64,000 bases of DNA from Stagonosporopsis chrysanthemi. Lineage: Eukaryota; Ascomycota; Dothideomycetes; Pleosporales; Didymellaceae. Positions 10,063 through 20,596 of the stretch are shown in pieces. The position numbers and the translations under genes were made by a program. The notes below the pieces were generated by a model. The model worked only from the letters and a program-made list of their open reading frames with translations, did no database searches and was not told the origin of the DNA. Location of the stretch: assembly GCA_022560025.1 (NCBI GenBank), contig JAFISE010000015.1, forward strand, positions 1 through 64,000, read 5' to 3'. Within the stretch, counting starts at the first letter, position 1. Each line of letters begins with the position of its first letter.

Positions 10063-11561
10063 CCAAAGAAACAACCAGAGTTCGACAAATTCACAGGCAA
10101 AGATAGCTAAATCGCTTCAAATGTGACCCCGGGAGCTGCGTCGCAACAGCCAAATTCTGTTCCCTGCATTGGCTAGAGTCATCGCAGGGGCAACTGACTA
10201 GCTCGCTTTAACATATCAGTACTGTCTCAAGATTAAAGCCAATCTCGGATGTGAACCTGTGAGTCAAACATAGAGAAAGACAAGTTTTAGAGGGCTTGAA
10301 CGATCTGGCGAAAAGCCCATTGCGCCAGACTGTTCCAGAGATCGAAAGTAAAACCACATGGCATAATCGCTGACTAGAGACATTATGAGTTCTCCAGCTA
10401 ATTGTCCGTGCTCCGATTAGCCTAACAGCGTTCTAGTAAGATTAGTACGGGTCTTCCTAGCCTCTATTTTGGCAAAGTGGTTGGAAACTACAATACGCAG
10501 TAGACATATATCGCGGCAGGACAGGCTGCCTATCAGGTAAATCTGGCATTACCATTGTATACCTTAGTATTACCATTGTACCTCAGAAGCGCATTATTGC
10601 AGGTTTAGGATGCTGATTGCAGTGAAGTTGAAGCACACTGGCTCCGACTTTCGAGTAGCTCCAATCTCTCAAAGGCGCCCTCCAGACTTTGTACTTGAGC
10701 AATCTCCGGTGATTCCGCAACGTGGAGTCTACCTTGCGGGACAACAACAGAGCGTCCACCAATGAATGACTTTTCGGTAACATCTGCTGTAAACCCGCAG
10801 AACGCGACACGGAATTTGTGAAGAATAGTGCTAGTGACGCAGAGCTTCGTGTAGGTCTACTTACGCCGGAAGAAAGGTTGTTGACTGAATGTGAAGATTC
10901 CTGCATTAAAAAGTTAATCATCTATCCTATGATCAAGGAGTTTCCGTCACCGCTGGTTCCCCACGGCCCACTTCCCCAGTCGCGCCGGCCTAATTCGTTT
11001 CACGCCACTCTCATTTAGCCTTCCTGCTCTTCCGCACGCGCTTGTCCAACTAGGGGCAAAGTATTCATTCGTGGAAGATCTCCTAAAAGCTGTCGCACCC
11101 CTCGACTACCGACCCCGCGGAACAACGCCTTGTGGTCCGGAATTCTGCACCACTTACAAGCATGCCGAGACGCCTTAGCAAGTCTTCTGTTGTCTAAGCT
11201 CCAGAATCTAAGCCTGCGACGGTCTTGGGCTAGGCTTGTTTGACGATAGCTTTGCTGACATCATGGCGAACATCAACCATGTGTCGAGGCTTCAAAGTTA
11301 GGCTCAACTATCGAACCTCCAGGGGCAGAATGCTGTAATTCGTGGATTTGAAAGTCCCGTCAGAGTGGCTCAAGCTGACAATAACGATTGCGACAGCTTC
11401 GTAAAGACTCTGTACGCCTTCGATCGTGTCATCCGCGTGATCTACCTGATGAGAGCGGCTCGAATCATACTTATTAGCCGTACCCCAGAAATTTTACCCC
11501 AGGACTTCCCCAGGCAACTCTCCTCCGCCAGTCTCCTTCCCAGTTACAGCCACGCGACAGC
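10063..11561. other. Intergenic, 1.5 kb, no gene seen
   Basis: I looked for the missing P450 haem loop and for further exons and found none. The right end is the promoter and leader of the MFS transporter. Confidence 0.45.
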
Positions 11562-13259
11562 ATGGCATCGGCAGAGGAGAAGGTCAATACTACCCACGTC
11601 GAGCGCTCATCCAACAGTTCCGCAAACAATGCCGACAACCTTGCCATCGCATTCGAGGAAGGGAAGGACCCTGGCCTGAGCGATGCGCATCTTTGCAGTG
11701 AGGCCGACAGCAAGCGCATTCTGCGAAAGACCGATATTTGGATGCTGTCGCTTCTCTGTATGGTCTACTTTCTCCAATCTGCAGACAAGGGCATCATCGG
11801 TCTGACGGCTGTCTACGGACTTAAAACGGATGCGAAGCTCAAGGGTAACGACTACTCCAACATCGGCAATATCGGATACTACGCCCAGCTCGGGGTTCAA
11901 CCTCTCGCCGCATGGATCCTCGTCAAGGCCCGTTATCGCCAGGTCTTGCCTGTCATCATCACTTGCTGGGGTATCTCTGTTGCTGGAGGCCTTGGTGGGT
12001 CGAGGAGCTACGCCGGCCTTCTTGCCTCTCGTTTCTTCTTGGGTGCCTTCGAGGCGGCCGTCGTTCCTCTCTTCTCAATAATCACCATCGCATTCTACCG
12101 ACGCTCCGAGCAACCGTTCCGCGTTGCGTGTTGGTACAGCTGTTATGGTCTCAGCACTTTGATCAGCGCCCCTGTTGTTTATGGCTTCGGTCGTATCCAT
12201 TCACACACCCTGTTCCGTTACCAGGTCGTGTACCTGTTTTTTGGCCTCTTCACTATTCTCATCGGACTCATCACATACTGGTGGGCACACGACAGTCCCG
12301 CAGAGGCACGTTACCTTTCGCCTGAAGATCGCCTCAAGGCTGTCGATCGCCTGAAGGCCAATCAACAGGGTATTGTTTCGCACAAATTCAACTGGAAGCA
12401 CGTGTGGGAGGCTTGGTCGGAGCCAAAATACTGGCTATACATGAGTAAGTACGATACTGCTGGTATAGACATATCTCAACTAACCATCTCTAGTCATGGT
12501 TATTGCTGTCAACGCTGGTGCCTCTGTCTCGTCCGTTTTCGGTACCATCATCCTGCAAAACCTAGCCGGGTTCACTCCTGATGAGGCCGTCCTCCTCAAC
12601 ATGCCATTTGGCGTTCTCCAGTTTATTTCGATTCTAGGTGCTTCTTGGTTAGCCTACCGCTTTAAGCGCAAGTCGCCCTTCTTGCTTGGCCTTGTCACCA
12701 TTGTGATTATTGGCGTCGCACTCTTGGTTGCTCTTCCCAAGACTAAAGACAACAAGGGCGGTCTCCTTGCCGGCTACTACTTGATTGCTCTCGTCTACGC
12801 TATTAATCCTCTTTTGATCTCTTGGATGGGTGCAAACTGTGCCGGGCAAACAAAGAAGGCTGTCTACTACACTTCCTTCAATGCTGGTAACTCAATTGGT
12901 AACATCATCACACCTTACATCTTCGATTCAAAGTTTGCGCCACAATATGTAAGTTATGCACAGTTTCTGACTGAAGTCGCACTTCCGAATCTCCTTCTGA
13001 CAACCACTAGGCCAACGCTCTCAAGGGTATCCTGATCATCTGGTGCATTCTCTGGGCGGTAGTTGTAGCGCAATTCTTCTTGATCACCTGGATGCAGAAG
13101 AAAAAGGCCGATCAACGTGAGGCTGCCGGCCTTCCCAGAGAGTTCATTGACTACTCGATGGACGGCGAATTTCATGAGGCTGGCGCAGAAGTCCACGGCG
13201 AGAACGGTTTATCAGATATGACGGACAAAGAGAACCTGTATTTCCGCTACCTGTTGTAA
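11562..13259 (+). CDS. MFS transporter, Dal5/Tna1 (anion:cation symporter) family
   Basis: Exons are 11562-12444, 12494-12948 and 13011-13259, giving 528 aa with introns of 49 and 62 nt. The N-terminus is a hydrophilic cytosolic tail; the first membrane helix starts near MLSLLCMVYFLQSADKG. About twelve membrane segments follow, with the family-typical RFFLGAFEAAVVP in helix 4-5 and FNAGNSIGNIITPYIF in the second half. The C-terminus has the Dal5-family signature DMTDKENLYFRYLL. Relatives import allantoate, nicotinate, pantothenate and other small organic anions by proton symport at the plasma membrane. The exact substrate is unknown. It is the first of three co-oriented genes, with the secreted esterase and GH31 enzyme next, so it may import a product released by them. 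Confidence 0.9.
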
Positions 13260-13746
13260 TTGTCGCTATGATCGGTCTAAACGAGAAAGCGTAGCAATAG
13301 CATCTGCAGCAATGTTAACATGCATACTATTATGTTTCCCACGAGAATTCGAGTAGAGCCCAAGAAATGTACTTCTTGGAATGAACATCATCATAACATT
13401 GCGATCGGCACGTTGACATTCACGTTGGCAGGTAGTACCGAACGACCTTCTGCTTGCTCGTCCAGACGAAACTTGTCCGGGGTACTCGTTCAAGGGAACA
13501 AATTTGCCCACATCAGATTGTCACGATCATCTTGGTAGATCGCGCGGATTTACTATGCTCTTTATCTAGAGATGTAGTCAGTGCGAGCAGCCACAACTCT
13601 AAAAGATAAGCAAACCAAGCTTTCTACCTTCTTATTCGGGCTAGTTCAATGTCTAGCTCAGGCTCTCATCGTCATAGTCTGTGAATGCTTCGTGACTGAC
13701 AAAAAGCTCAAATTGCCGTTTCTCAAGATGTCTCGCAGTAGGTTGA
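13260..13746. other. Intergenic promoter region of secreted esterase
   Basis: No gene is seen; this is 3' flank of the transporter and 5' flank of the esterase. Confidence 0.45.
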
Positions 13747-15843
13747 ATGTCTGTTTCTCGAATGTCGCACAACATGCTGAAGGCAGTCTTTCTTGTGACC
13801 CTTGCTGTGGGTGCGCTAGCAGTACCCACGAGCAAGGACCAGCGCGACTCTGGCAGGGACCTGAACTTCAGACTATCAATTGCCGATGGCCTCTTGTCTG
13901 CACCTACTGATGGCCGTATCGTCTTAATGCTTGCCCCGAACGGTACCGACCCTCTTGAAGACACGGATGTCACCTCGTCACCAACCCAAATTTTCGGCGA
14001 AAATGTCTACAGCTTCGGCCCGACCACGACAATCACCCTCTCGGGAGGAAACATCAACACGACTGCGACTGGGGTATTTGGCTGGCCGAAGGCCAGCTTG
14101 AGCGACATCAAACCAGGAACCTACAGTGTGCAAGCTTTCCTTACGAGATACGAGACAGTCACGCGCAGTGATGGATCCAAAGTCAGTCTCCGCTTCCCTT
14201 GTGGCGATGGCGGATTGAACGTGGACGGCTTCGGTAGCTTGACTACCGATGTCACCAACATTGAGATTACCAGCAGCACGCACACCTTGGATCTTGTTTT
14301 TAGTAATGTCACAGCTGTGGAGGCTTTTACTGATAAAGAGATTGGCGGATGCAATCAAGGGAATTACGAGAACACGGAATACTTGAAGCATGTCAAGATC
14401 CGGAGTAAAAAGCTGAGCAAGTTCTGGAATCGCGACATGTATGTCGGAGCAAACATTCTTCTCCCTGCTGGATACGATGCGAATGATGCAAAGACTCGAT
14501 ATCCCGTCATCTACAACCAAGGCCACTGGCCTGCGGATCAGGGAGCCTACAGATATGGAAGCAATGCGAATTTCACTGCAGCCTGGAACTCGGGCATCAT
14601 TCCAGCTTCGAAAACTACGGCCGAACAACCAGCACCAAAGTTCATCCTGGTTACATTTCGCCACGAAACTCCGTACTACGATGACTCCTATGCCGTCAAT
14701 ACCGCGAACCTGGGTCCTTATGGCGATGCTATCAATGAAGAACTGATACCGTATATCGAGGGTAACTTTCACACCATCCAAGAGCCGTACGCTCGTGTTC
14801 AAGATGGTGGCAGTACTGGTGGCTGGGAAAGCATCGCCAATGTCATCTACCGTCCCGATCTCTTTGGTGTGTGTTTCTCGTCATATCCAGACTCCCTGGA
14901 CTTCCACCGACACCAGGACATTGAGCTGTACACGGCCGCAAATGCCTACCATCGTGCGGACGGCAGCGACGTACCTAGCATCCGCACTTTTGTAAACGGT
15001 ACCCAGGAGATCCTTGCCACCGTGGCTCAAGAAAATCACTGGGAACTCACCTTTGGCACATCGTCTCGATCGTTCAACCAATGGGATGTCTGGAATGCCG
15101 TCTTTGGCGTGCAAGGCTACAACGGCTACCCTCTCGAGCCATGGGACAAAGTCACCGGCGAGATTTACCCAGAAGCCGTGGCGTACTGGAAACCATTTGA
15201 TCTTAGCGATTATGTTGTCACAAACTTCAACTCTTCGCGAAATCTCGGTGCCGCCCTCGCTGGTCGCATTTTCGTCTATGTGGGAACATGGGATAACTAC
15301 TTCCTCAACGAGGGCGTTATGGAGTTCCAGAAGCGGACTGACGCGGTTGGTGGATCGGGGTGGGCAAACATCACAATCTTGCCAGAGAAGCCGCACGGCG
15401 GGAACTACCAATCGCGAGAGATCTGGGACTACCTGCAGCTGGTCGACAAATGGGTAAAGGACCATGCTCCTGATGGCCCGAATCCACTTTCTCCAGCCGC
15501 CACGGCACCCTCAACTCGTGGCAATATATGGGGGGATGTCATCAAAATTGGCGGACGCAAAGCTGCGATCAAGCGTCAGGCGGATCCCAAAATCCATGTT
15601 GGCAAGGCCAAGGTTGGGCAGGAGACCAGTGCCAGCGTTGGAAGATGGGATCCTGGTGTCAAGCTTACAGCGCAGTGGGTGCTTAACAGCAAGCCTGCAT
15701 GCGCACCTTTCGGCGTCGGACAGGGCGTGAACGTGACATATACGCCCACTGCGAAGGGACATGTGCAGCTTCAGGTTACGGGAGAAAAACGCAACTATGC
15801 CACAGAGACGAGGAGCAGTGAAAGAGTTCTGGTTGGAAATTAG
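13747..15843 (+). CDS. Secreted alpha/beta-hydrolase, esterase-like
   Basis: Intronless, 698 aa. A hydrophobic segment (MLKAVFLVTLAVGALA) with a likely cleavage after Ala25 indicates secretion; the start could also be the ATG at 13762 or 13774. Residues 26-200 form a beta-rich N-terminal domain, followed by a hydrolase domain. The nucleophile elbow GGSTGG puts the catalytic Ser at 356, and KPHGG supplies a likely catalytic His at 550. The layout resembles the Esterase (PF00756) family, in which an immunoglobulin-like domain precedes the hydrolase. The last 90 residues form another small domain. Several N-glycosylation sequons (NGT, NTT, NFT, NSS) fit a secreted protein. The substrate is unknown; plant or microbial esters are likely for a saprobe or plant associate. 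Confidence 0.75.
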   Translation: MSVSRMSHNMLKAVFLVTLAVGALAVPTSKDQRDSGRDLNFRLSIADGLLSAPTDGRIVLMLAPNGTDPLEDTDVTSSPTQIFGENVYSFGPTTTITLSGGNINTTATGVFGWPKASLSDIKPGTYSVQAFLTRYETVTRSDGSKVSLRFPCGDGGLNVDGFGSLTTDVTNIEITSSTHTLDLVFSNVTAVEAFTDKEIGGCNQGNYENTEYLKHVKIRSKKLSKFWNRDMYVGANILLPAGYDANDAKTRYPVIYNQGHWPADQGAYRYGSNANFTAAWNSGIIPASKTTAEQPAPKFILVTFRHETPYYDDSYAVNTANLGPYGDAINEELIPYIEGNFHTIQEPYARVQDGGSTGGWESIANVIYRPDLFGVCFSSYPDSLDFHRHQDIELYTAANAYHRADGSDVPSIRTFVNGTQEILATVAQENHWELTFGTSSRSFNQWDVWNAVFGVQGYNGYPLEPWDKVTGEIYPEAVAYWKPFDLSDYVVTNFNSSRNLGAALAGRIFVYVGTWDNYFLNEGVMEFQKRTDAVGGSGWANITILPEKPHGGNYQSREIWDYLQLVDKWVKDHAPDGPNPLSPAATAPSTRGNIWGDVIKIGGRKAAIKRQADPKIHVGKAKVGQETSASVGRWDPGVKLTAQWVLNSKPACAPFGVGQGVNVTYTPTAKGHVQLQVTGEKRNYATETRSSERVLVGN

Positions 15844-16685
15844 ATCAGCCGACCTATTTTCGTGTAAGCATATGTTCATATAGACCTGGTTTGGATGAAA
15901 CGAACCAGCAATGCATTTGTTTGATTCCTGATGTCGCTGTGCCTCCAGCGAAGATTGATGTATCATTGCGAACGGCATATTGTGCAAGACAATGTGCCAC
16001 TGGATATAATCATGTTGCATCTGATCCTTTTCTAGAGCATCGTTTCGCTCAAATTCACAGTACCGTACCTTCGACAGACAGAATATTCCATTTTAGCTAC
16101 ATCATGGTTACTGCAGCTTCATGCCCAAGCACATGTCCGTGGTGCTCGTCTTCAAGACTCACAGGAACGGCGCACAAAAGCGCATGTGAATAGAACGTAT
16201 GTCGACCCGAGAATATGTATTAGGCGTGCCTGTTCGTGGTCGAGACTAAATTCTACATTATTGCTATTTAGTGGTTGATACGACGCACCCCACAGTCGAG
16301 CTGCAGGCACAGTGCATTTCGCGCAAGAAATGACGCAGGCGCGTGGACCATGTGCAGCTTCGCGTCCGTTACACCATCGGCCGCGCAACCCTCCCCAAGA
16401 CCACTTCGGCTCCCCGTTATGGGTCAAACACGAGTCCTGGCAAGCTTGCCGACTCCTTCCAGTTGTCGTCTGACCCACTGACTGACAGGGCAAGGGCGCC
16501 TGAACCGAGGTCACGAGCCGCCGAAATCAAGCCATCATTGCTTGGCCTGAGCGCCTTTCCCCAGATGTTATAACAGGATGGAGACGCCGGCGTTTCTGTG
16601 CCCCGCAATGCCCCGGACGCCCTCGATCCTTCAAAGAGTAAGAGGCGCTGCATAGTTTGTATTGTGTCTTCTTTGCCTCGAAGCC
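15844..16685. other. Intergenic, 0.8 kb, no gene seen
   Basis: The region holds 3' flank of the esterase and the promoter of the GH31 gene. No repeat or gene was recognised. Confidence 0.45.
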
Positions 16686-19199
16686 ATGGGGAAGCCTGCG
16701 CGTTATTCCTTCGACGTGCGCCCTGTCGCACATGCTGATGCTGTTGTTGCGGGCGACAAGTATCGATTTACCATTCTTACAGATGGCCTTCTGCGCTTCG
16801 AATGGTCCGAGGATGGCAAATTCGAGGACCGGGCGTCGACCTTCGCGGTCAATCGAAAACTGGCTGTGCCAGACTTCTATGTTTGGGATCGCGGCCACGG
16901 CATCGAGATCGTCACGAAACGCTTCCACGTCATATACGATAAGAAGAAGTTCAGCCCAGAGGGACTCAAGGTCAACCTCAAGGGGAATGTCACAGGCTCT
17001 TGGACGTACGGTCAGGACGTTTCGAACTTGGGCGGCACCACACGCACCTTAGATGGTGCAAATGGGCGGAGAGAGTTAGGGCCAGGTGTCTTGTCGAGAG
17101 ATGGCATTGCAATCTTGGATGACAGCAAGTCCATGCTCTTCGAGAAAGACGGCTGGATCGCAGGTCGTAGGAACCAGAGCGATGTTGATCAATACATCTT
17201 TCTCTATGGCCGCGATTACCGCGAAGCTGTGCGCGCATACTACGCTGTCTCTGGAAGCCAGCCTCTTCTACCGCGATACGCAATGGGCAACTGGTGGAGT
17301 CGGTACCACGCCTACGACGAAAAGGAATATATGGAGCTGCACGATCACTTCGAAAAGGACGATGTACCCATGAACGTCGCCGTGGTGGATATGGACTGGC
17401 ATCTTGTCAACAACTTGCCCGACGGCATCAATGGTTGGACTGGATACACCTGGAACAAGGAGCTATTTCCAGACCCTGATGCTTTCATGAAGAAGCTTCA
17501 TGATCGCGGCATGAAGCTGACTCTCAACTTGCACCCTGCAGATGGGTTCAGGTGGCACGAAGCGCAGTACGCAGAGGTTGCGGAGTACCTGGGCATTGAC
17601 CCTGCAAGTAAGAAGACAATTGAGTTCGACTGCACAGACAGGAAGTTCATGGACGCGTACTTTGATATCGTACATCACCAGCATGAGACTCGTGGGGTCG
17701 ATTTCTGGTGGGTCGATTGGCAGCAAGGGAATACATCTAAGATTCCTGGCGTTGATCCGCTTTGGGTGCTCAACCACTTCCATTTCCTTGACAACGGCCG
17801 TGGGTCACAGAGACCGCTCATTCTGTCGCGCTTTGGCGGTCCAGGCGCACAGAGGTACCAGATTGGTTTCTCTGGCGATGCTATCATCACCTGGGAGTCG
17901 TTGAACTTCCAGCCAGAATTCACGGCAACAGCATCGAACATTGGGTATGGATGGTGGAGTAACGATATTGGTGGTCACACACACGGCTACAAAGACGATG
18001 AATTGACCACCAGGTGGGTGCAGTTGGGCTGTTACTCACCCATCCTCCGACTCCACTCGGACAACAATCCCTTCAACACGCGAGAGCCCTGGCGATTCAA
18101 TGAGGAAAGCCGCGTTATTATGGAGGACACTCTCCGCTATCGACACAGACTGATTCCGTATCTGTACACAATGAACGCCCGTTCAGCTTCGGACGACGAG
18201 CCTCTCGTTCAGCCCATGTACTGGGACCACCCTGAGGAGGACTCAGCCTACAATGTACCTAACCAATTCCGCTTCGGGAGTGAGCTCGTTGTCGCCCCTG
18301 TGACCCAGCGCCGCGACAACACTACCCACCTTGGTGCATCGAAGATATGGCTGCCAAACGGCCGCTATGTCGATATCTTCACTGGCGTTGTCTACAACCG
18401 TAAGGGCGACCTTCAGGTACACCGACCATTGCACCAGATTCCCGTGTTTGTGCGTGAAGGTGCTATCGTTCCTCTTGACGGAGCCTGGCGTCCCAAGAGT
18501 GGTAGCCCGAATCCAGACTCCCTCGAGATCTTGCTCGCCGTCGGCGCAGACGGATCCTTCACCCTCATCGAGGACGATGGCAGCGGCTCGCAAGTCGACG
18601 ACGGTGGCTTCCGCTTCATCGACGACGAAGGCGAGGAGGCTTCCGCAGACAAGACCGTACACTTCAGCTACACACCCATCACATACAAGCAGTCCACTGG
18701 TGTTCTGAAAATCGGTCCTACGAGCCCTCCCAGCCCCGCCATCCCCAAGAACCGCACCTGGAAAGTCAAGCTTCTCGCTCACACGCTTACAAAGAACGCC
18801 GAAATCCGCTGCATCTCCATGAGCCCGGCCACAAAGCGTAACGCCAAACCGCTCTCCTTCAGCACCGCGAGCGACAGCACCGGGACGGTGATTACCCTCG
18901 GCTCGATCCCGACCGACAACGCGGTGATAATTGAGCTGGGCCCTTCGTCGCCGTCAGGGCCCCAGCTCGACATCATCGACCCGAATCCGCGTATCTGGGA
19001 CATCGTCGACAAGGCGTGGATCGAGATGGATCAGAAGTGGGATATCTGGAACTGTGTCAACAACTCGGAGCCGGTGCTAAACAAGGTGCGGGCGCTGTCG
19101 AACCGCGGGCTGAAGCAGGAGCTTTTAGATGCTATTCTTGAGTTGCTTCTGGCGGACGAGCGGTACGCTGGGGAGGCGGAGGAGTTAGTGATGCGGTAA
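16686..19199 (+). CDS. Glycoside hydrolase family 31 enzyme, probably intracellular
   Basis: Single exon, 837 aa, starting at the ATG at 16686 (the open frame upstream has only TTG). There is no signal peptide. The order is an N-terminal beta-sandwich, a (beta/alpha)8 barrel and C-terminal beta domains. The GH31 nucleophile is Asp344 in FWWVDWQQG and the acid/base is Asp398 in GFSGDAIITW. Other family blocks include VVDMDWH, GYTWNKELFPDP and SNDIGGHTHG. The DMDWH pattern points to the less-studied branch listed in conserved-domain databases as GH31_u1 rather than classical secreted alpha-glucosidases. It should cleave an alpha-glycosidic bond with retention; glucose or xylose specificity cannot be decided here. 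It sits downstream of, and in the same direction as, the transporter and esterase. Confidence 0.9.
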   Translation: MGKPARYSFDVRPVAHADAVVAGDKYRFTILTDGLLRFEWSEDGKFEDRASTFAVNRKLAVPDFYVWDRGHGIEIVTKRFHVIYDKKKFSPEGLKVNLKGNVTGSWTYGQDVSNLGGTTRTLDGANGRRELGPGVLSRDGIAILDDSKSMLFEKDGWIAGRRNQSDVDQYIFLYGRDYREAVRAYYAVSGSQPLLPRYAMGNWWSRYHAYDEKEYMELHDHFEKDDVPMNVAVVDMDWHLVNNLPDGINGWTGYTWNKELFPDPDAFMKKLHDRGMKLTLNLHPADGFRWHEAQYAEVAEYLGIDPASKKTIEFDCTDRKFMDAYFDIVHHQHETRGVDFWWVDWQQGNTSKIPGVDPLWVLNHFHFLDNGRGSQRPLILSRFGGPGAQRYQIGFSGDAIITWESLNFQPEFTATASNIGYGWWSNDIGGHTHGYKDDELTTRWVQLGCYSPILRLHSDNNPFNTREPWRFNEESRVIMEDTLRYRHRLIPYLYTMNARSASDDEPLVQPMYWDHPEEDSAYNVPNQFRFGSELVVAPVTQRRDNTTHLGASKIWLPNGRYVDIFTGVVYNRKGDLQVHRPLHQIPVFVREGAIVPLDGAWRPKSGSPNPDSLEILLAVGADGSFTLIEDDGSGSQVDDGGFRFIDDEGEEASADKTVHFSYTPITYKQSTGVLKIGPTSPPSPAIPKNRTWKVKLLAHTLTKNAEIRCISMSPATKRNAKPLSFSTASDSTGTVITLGSIPTDNAVIIELGPSSPSGPQLDIIDPNPRIWDIVDKAWIEMDQKWDIWNCVNNSEPVLNKVRALSNRGLKQELLDAILELLLADERYAGEAEELVMR

Positions 19200-19536
19200 A
19201 GGATCAGACGCCACGACCCGAGTTTGTAGATAGACCTATTTCAGGCTACGAATGACATGATTTTTCCATAGCCGAACTCATCTCGTCTTAGTCTCGCTGA
19301 TAAAAATTGTTTGTTAAATACACGGCATCGAGCAATGTGCAATAGACCGTCCAGCTATGATGTCACCACTCTGTTCATCACCACCATCACCACCGTCAAA
19401 CATAACGCTTCATACCGCACCGAAGACCCGCAACACACCCTTCTCAACATCCATATCCGGCTTCCAGAATCAGCCTCCGGAAGTGTCCATTCGTCGACTC
19501 TTCTCAACCCCTTCCTCCCTCCTTCTCCACCCTACC

Positions 19537-20011
19537 ATGGCACCCAAACCCTGCACTCTCTGTCGCACGCCGCGCCAGATTCTCGTGCGATGCCAAATCG
19601 ACGAATCCGGGATCTGGAATTTCGTGTGCGCAGGGAAGTGCTGGCAAGAAGTATCCGGCGGCGTCGAGGACGCGAAGGGGCTCGAGGGCCGGTTTCCGTG
19701 GTATCGGTATGGGGGGATGGTGAGTGGCTTCCTATTTGAACTACGTGGGTGTGGTGGGTTTAGAGGGAGAGAGTCTAGGAGGGAGAAGATACTAGGGCGG
19801 GAGGGCTGGGTTACTGGCACTTGACGAGAGGTTCCATGCTGATGACATGCAGTGGAAAGACCGCGCGGCTGATGGTCCTGTGAGCGCTAAGAAGCCGCGG
19901 AAAGTAAAGGAGAGGCAGAGGAAGGAGGCGGAAGAGCGGCAGAGTGCGTTACAGGAGGGGGCGGGCCAGCATGATGGACGGCAAGACGAGATAAAGGGGG
20001 AATTCTCATGA
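19537..20011 (+). CDS. Small conserved fungal protein with Cys motif
   Basis: Exons are 19537-19719 and 19853-20011, giving 113 aa; the 133-nt intron has donor GTGAGT and acceptor TGCAG in phase 0. The N-terminal half has KPCTLCRTPRQILVRCQID and WNFVCAGKCWQEVSGG, with four to five cysteines arranged as two pairs (CTLC and C-x3-C), which looks like a small zinc-binding fold. PWYRYGGMWK spans the exon junction and the C-terminal half is highly charged (KKPRKVKERQRKEAEE). I believe similar short proteins occur widely in Pezizomycotina with no known function. The intact frame over the intron and the conserved-looking motif support a real gene. Confidence 0.7.
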
Positions 20012-20596
20012 TGTGTAGACTGAAGAGATGGAGTTTTGATGGAGAATTAATGGTGTAGATGCACACCTGAGATTCTTTGCTACGCTCGTGTGACTGAGCT
20101 AGACAGCATCGCTGTTCGAGGAGATTGTGGGCTGTGTTTAAGGCGTTTGCTCGTCTTGTGGAGTGCGGAAAGCGTTGTCCTGACGTCTAGATTTCTAGAA
20201 TGACGACCAACACGGCGTGGACGAAGTCTTAGTGCCAGTTAGGCAAGCACGCGTAAGAATTTAAGATACGGCTGAACCTGGGTTGATCTGAAAGCGGACG
20301 GTGAAAGAGGGCTGAAGACTGGATTATGTATTTGGAAGATGACACGGGAGGAGTCCAGGTGGTGGGAGCTGGTGCGGGGCGTTCGGGCGTTTCCTAGCAT
20401 GCAAAGGGGATTCCATGAGTCTAGGCTGTGATTTGGTCTTCAGATGCCCTTGTAATTTGTACACATCATCCAACGCAACGATGTTCAGCCTTATACTGCT
20501 TTGATACTCTACTCCACATCTTGCTACATGTTTGTACAGACAGTGTTTCAAACTCAACGCCTATACATGTGCGTCCATATCGTACAATCCCATCGT
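20012..20596. other. Convergent intergenic region, no gene seen
   Basis: 3' flank of the Cys-motif gene (plus) and of the uS10m gene (minus). Confidence 0.45.

Noticed and set aside
13978..15465. Minus-strand ORFs (274 and 194 codons) opposite the esterase
   Set aside because: No homology signals and fully explained by the esterase frame.
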